Source: Gossypium raimondii
Taxonomy: Eukaryota; Streptophyta; Magnoliopsida; Malvales; Malvaceae
Direction: 5' to 3'
Assembly: GCF_025698545.1 (NCBI RefSeq)
Contig: NC_068569.1
Coordinates: 26,474,001-26,538,000 of the forward strand
DNA length: 64,000 nucleotides
Shown here: positions 60,104 through 64,000 of the stretch, piece after piece
How the letters are laid out: each line of letters opens with the position of its first letter
Numbering within the stretch: position 1 is the stretch's first letter
The notes under the pieces: generated by a model
What the model was told of the DNA's origin: nothing
Database searches by the model: none
What the model saw: only the letters and a program-made list of their open reading frames with translations
Program-made: the position numbers and the translations under genes

Positions 60104-61130
60104 AGATTTATAAATAGAAGACTCTATTTAAATTCGAATTTTATTTTTAGAATTATTATTAAGATTATTATGATATTATTTAGATTTAATTTCATATTAT
60201 ATTTTTATTTATCTTTTAGAGTTTAAAAAGAAACAAACTAGGTTTCCTATGTACTATAAATAGGGGATGAAATAACATAAATATTCACTGATTATTTTTG
60301 TAAAAAAACTCGTTCCCCCAAAGGCTTTTAGCCTTTTTGTTCCTTTCATTTTCCAATAAAATTTCATTCCATTAAACTTATTTCTTTTTTCCGAAAAGCA
60401 TAAGCCACTAAACTCATCTAGCCAAAGATTATCGAAATTCCCTAAAAAAGGTTCATGAGGCTTAGAACCCACACTTAGCTTTCTCAACGAATATTCTTCA
60501 TTTCTCCACATTATGGGACTGATGTTTCCGTCCATGTCCTTCCAAAGTGATCTTTTCATCTTGTGCAAAGGCAGCCGCTTTGTATGTTTTGGGAAGGTCG
60601 CATAGTCCGTTCGCTAACTTACTGCATCAGTGGTTGTCGAGCCCAAGAGACGAAATAGCGTGGCTTTCGCCATTAATAAATGATGATCTAGTGTAAGATT
60701 GTCCCACAAAAGTAACGGTTGGCTAGAGTTAGGTTTCTCTAAATCATAAGGCTAAAGTCTAAGTGAAGCTAGTGGTCGTAGGCACCCTCTTTCAATATAA
60801 CTGGCTTATTCTATCATGAGAAAGATCACCTAAAAGCCTAGAATTGAACCCAAAGAGGATCAAAATAACCGGAGGCTAGAATCCCTCAATCGAAAAACCT
60901 TTTTCTCAATTCTGTTTCTTTTTACAATTGCATTTCAATTTATTTAATTTCGACTCATCCATATTTTTAATTCTGTTTTATTTTATTTCTTTCCGAGGTA
61001 CACTATTTTTAGTGGGCACAAATGTGCCCAGGTTTTCGAGGAGTAAAAAGTTTTAGCAATCCTCCTATGAGTGCAAGATTAGGGTCTTACCCTTCTTTTA
61101 CCTAGGGAAACATTTGGGGTGCCTGAAGCC
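59885..61130. mobile_element. Probable LTR-type insertion within a LINE remnant
   Basis: The LINE reading stops at AKQGWKL (about 59870) and resumes at KGLRWRIGNKNLVNLWND (about 61140), with about 1.25 kb of unrelated sequence between. That sequence has LTR-like features: a TATAAATAGG box near 60255 and a GTTGTCGAGCCCAAGAGACG stretch near 60635, as in some plant gypsy LTRs. Ends and target duplication were not resolved. Confidence 0.4.
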
Positions 61131-62347
61131 TTTTAGAAAAAGGCTTGAGATGGAGAATTGGAAACAAAAATTTGGTGAACCTTTGGAATGACATATGGAT
61201 ACAAAAACCTGGAAACGACATAATAGAAAATTAGAACATTGATATAAGATTTACTATAGTAGCGGATTTGATAAACAATGAAATATTTACATGGAAAGAG
61301 GATGTGATCAGAGATTTACTCCAAGAAGATCAAGTTGAAAGTGTTCTAGGCATCCTGCTGTTAAATCCTATGCAAAAGGATGAATAGTGTGGAGAGGAGA
61401 CAGTTTCGGAGTGTACACAGTGAAGGGGGTACAAATGGCTCATTACAAAGGGGCAAAGCTTTCAAAGACACAACAATACAACTCAAACAAACGATACAAG
61501 CCATTATTTTACAAAGATATGGCAACTCAAAATACCTAGCAAAAATTAAGATTAACCTATGGAGAATTACAAACCACTATCTACCACTATTAGTAAATCT
61601 AGTGCGTAGAAGATTAAAGGTTGAAGCACTCCGTCCAATATATAATGAGGCAGACGAAACGGTTGCACATCTTTTTCGGGACTATAAATTCACAAGGTAG
61701 GTACTTGACAAAATTGGTTTAACACCCTCCAGTAACGACATGTAGCAAGATTGGAAATAATGGTTACTGCAAGTTTTCAATAACAACAGTTCAGAATAGC
61801 GCACGAAGTTGGCTATTACCCTCTGGGATATATGGTACAACCGGAATAGAGTTTACCACGAAGGCATCAGGGATACAGTACAAGAGGTGGTGGGTTTCAT
61901 TATAGCATATAGAACAAAAAGCAATCAACTGGAAACTTTGACGCTTCCTATTTAAATCAGTTGAAAAAAGCAGTAGCAGGCATTATTTTTAGAAATGAAG
62001 TAGGTTTGGTCATGGGATCGTGTATTTAACCGTGGGATAATGTGAGCGACCCGACCACTGCTAAAGCCATCGCTTGTTTACATGCGGTGAACTTGGCAGA
62101 AGACTTGGGATTTGGAGAAGTCGGTATCGAAAGAGACGCCTTAACAGTGATTAAAAAAATCAGATTTGAGGAAAATGACAGGTCGATTATTGGCAATATC
62201 GTAAATGAAATAAAACAAAAAACTCCAAGTTTAATCACTTATCTTTTAGGCATATCTCCCGAGAAGTGGATGGTGTGGTGTACGAACTGGCAGTTTAGGG
62301 GTGACAGTTTGACTCGCCACGATACTAGGTGGAAGAAATCCCCCTGA
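61131..62347 (+). pseudogene. LINE ORF2 3' fragment (zf-RVT and RNase H), degenerate
   Basis: GLRWRIGNKNLVNLWNDIWI at the start, then VADLINNEIFTWKEDVIRDL and scattered pieces of the zf-RVT region to about 61900 with many stops. The RNase H part 62042-62347 (AKAIACLHAVNLAEDLGFG, VGIERDALTVIKKIRFEEND) is open and ends KSP-stop. It corresponds in order to the last third of the intact-order LINE at 32125-37962, but it is a different, more decayed element on the plus strand. Bases 62348-62660 may be its 3' UTR. Confidence 0.75.
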
Positions 62348-62679
62348 TTCAGATTACCTCCTAAATGTCGACAGACGAGGTGGGTATGGTTCTCGGGTAG
62401 AAAGATTTTGTGAACTAAGATCGGAAGAAGGGAAGGAAGCGAAGACTTTGACGACGCTCAGTGCATGTGGGACTGGTGGTTTCTGTAGAAGATAAAACAG
62501 ATCGATGGGAAGGTGACCAGACTCTCACGTCTACATCATCTGATGCATTAAGAAATGGGTTTTTAGGAAGGGGCTAAAGATGCGTTTTAGTTTTTTTAGG
62601 ACGTTTTAGTTGTCTTTATTTTTTTAATTTATTAGAATAAATGCTTAGGAAGCTGTTTTCTAGTTTTAGGAACTCCAAG

Positions 62680-63231
62680 GCACCGCCCAGGCCAAGCTAC
62701 TGGTGATACTATTTCGGTTGAGCCTGGTTGTTTGACGTTTACTGGTGATCAGATTATTCACTCATTTCCTTGTCATGACACTGTTAAGCTAGACAATGGA
62801 AATTTAGTTCAGTGGCAGCAACACATTCGATTAATTGTTGAAGGTTACGAATTAACCAGATTTTTAATTGGACATTACCTCTTCCATCATGTTTCGTGGA
62901 ATCGTATGAAGGATCTCTCGTTTCAAATCCGAATGCGTCGATGTTTACTCAGTAAGATCGATTGCTTGCCTCTTGGTTGCTCTCTACCATACATCCCTCG
63001 CTGTTATCCTCCTTTACTGACGCTCGAACGACTTGAAATTTTTGGGCTACGACCACTCATCTATTTGCAGCAGTGACCGGTGTAAAATTGCAAGAATTCG
63101 TCATGAATTGCATTCTCTTAAGAAAGGTAACCTATAGATTAAAGATTATGTAGCAATAATACAAAATACCTGTGCCTTGCTCGATGGCTTTGGCTCTCGG
63201 GTCTTAGAGGTGGAGAAAGTTGAGATTATTC
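62680..63231 (+). pseudogene. copia gag fragment
   Basis: Frame pieces read DTVKLDNGNLVQWQQHIRLI and VEGYELTRFL, then in other frames LRKGNL-like and DYVAIIQNTCALLDGFGSR, ending VLEVEKVEIIL. These are the DUF4219/UBN2-type gag motifs of copia elements. At least three shifts break it. It abuts the second copy of the direct repeat at 63232. Confidence 0.7.
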
Positions 63232-64000
63232 TTGTTAGGTGATTATTGAATCATTTGAAGATTTCTGATTTTTTTTGAGTTGAAAAGGTCGGTTTTTTAA
63301 GAGGACGGTGATTTTTTGAGATTGAAACTTTTTGGGAGATTAGATTTCCATTACTTGGGTTCTCGAATGATGATAAACGCAGTGGTGGAACTAGAAAATT
63401 CTTTTGTGGGGGTCAAAACTAAATTATATATTTTTATAATAGTAAAAAATGTAATTTCATCATTTTAATAGTCTATATCTTTATAATTTTTAAAAGGTTA
63501 AATCAAATTTTTATTATTTTTGGGGGTCAAAATGTAATTTTACTATTATTAATTTAAAATTTTATAAATTATAAAGTGCCTAAACTGAAAATGTATCATT
63601 TTAGAGGGGCCATGGCCCCCCTAGGTCTCTTAGTGGCTCCACCACTAGATGAACATCGATGATTCTAAACTTTTCTCTTGTTGCTAGCCTTATTTCCTTT
63701 CAAGGCATTTGTAGGGATCTTTAAAAGTTTAATATTGCATTGTTAGTGAAACAAGGATGGAAATTGATAATAATTTAAAATGACATACTTTTATGTGTTA
63801 ATTGCATATATATTTTGGGTATCATCCTATTAATTTGATTTTTTTATGGTTTTTTATCTTGTAGGGACTAAATTGTAGGAAAAAAGAAATTTGGGGAAAA
63901 AACGTGAATTTAAAGACAAAATGAGTCAGCATGCAAAATAGGAAGGAAGTGGCGCCGAAAAGAGAAAGTATGAAAGACTTGAGGCAAAAATTCAAAAAAG
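63232..64000 (+). repeat. Direct repeat, copy 2, running off the window
   Basis: Matches 59331-60103 with about the same length and scattered substitutions, including the short foldback element (63385-63650). Confidence 0.85.

Overview
The window looks like repeat-rich nuclear DNA of a flowering plant. It is AT-rich, its genes carry GT-AG introns, and the mobile elements are plant families: a Mutator-like element (MULE) with a plant-mobile-domain gene, Ty1/copia elements, an RNase H-bearing L1-type LINE, and long LTRs of Ty3/gypsy type. The MULE plus MAIN-like gene combination and the LTR types fit Malvaceae, probably cotton (Gossypium). That assignment is inference from remembered families, not a search.

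Layout. 1-6.2 kb: non-coding, with possible promoter motifs at the left edge and several MITE or foldback elements. 6.2-8.8 kb: a five-exon LNK3/LNK4-like clock co-regulator gene (+), the only ordinary single-copy gene seen. 11.13-18.37 kb: a complete MULE with a 9-bp target duplication, holding a decayed transposase gene (+) and a decayed MAIN-like/PMD gene (-). 19.75-24.49 kb: a young but coding-defective copia element whose 5' LTR lacks U3, yet which is flanked by a 5-bp target duplication. It sits between the arms of an older inverted repeat. 26.6-29.2 kb: a long LTR containing a 450-bp MULE-type MITE.

30.5-56.6 kb: a tandemly duplicated locus. Its core is a pair of cytosolic sulfotransferase (SOT) genes on the minus strand. 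Three pairs can be traced: A+B (39.8-43.2 kb), C+D (48.5-52.5 kb) and E+F (54.0-56.0 kb). Only A and E still have full-length frames. B is split by a hAT-type MITE and cut by a copia LTR, C is deleted and has a stop, D is a remnant, and F has a stop and a truncation. Two copies of the unit also carry a Pack-type transposon that fuses a captured PP2C 5' exon (with its intron end) to a captured PEX19 exon. Copy 1 was later hit by a 5.8-kb LINE with a 17-bp target duplication. Copy 2 was hit by a 719-bp MITE and a 2.9-kb solo LTR. Duplicated copies supply the empty site for each of these insertions, so the order of events can be read.

56.7-64 kb: a second solo LTR (57.15-59.10 kb, 5-bp target duplication), then a mosaic of LINE 3' fragments, LTR-like sequence and a copia gag fragment, bounded by a direct repeat of about 770 bp (59.33 and 63.23 kb) that runs off the right edge.

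The likely functional genes are the LNK-like gene and SOT A, with SOT E possible. Nearly everything else is mobile DNA in various states of decay. The most interesting items are the PP2C-PEX19 chimera, the integrated copia with a promoter-less 5' LTR, and the stepwise decay of the SOT pairs.
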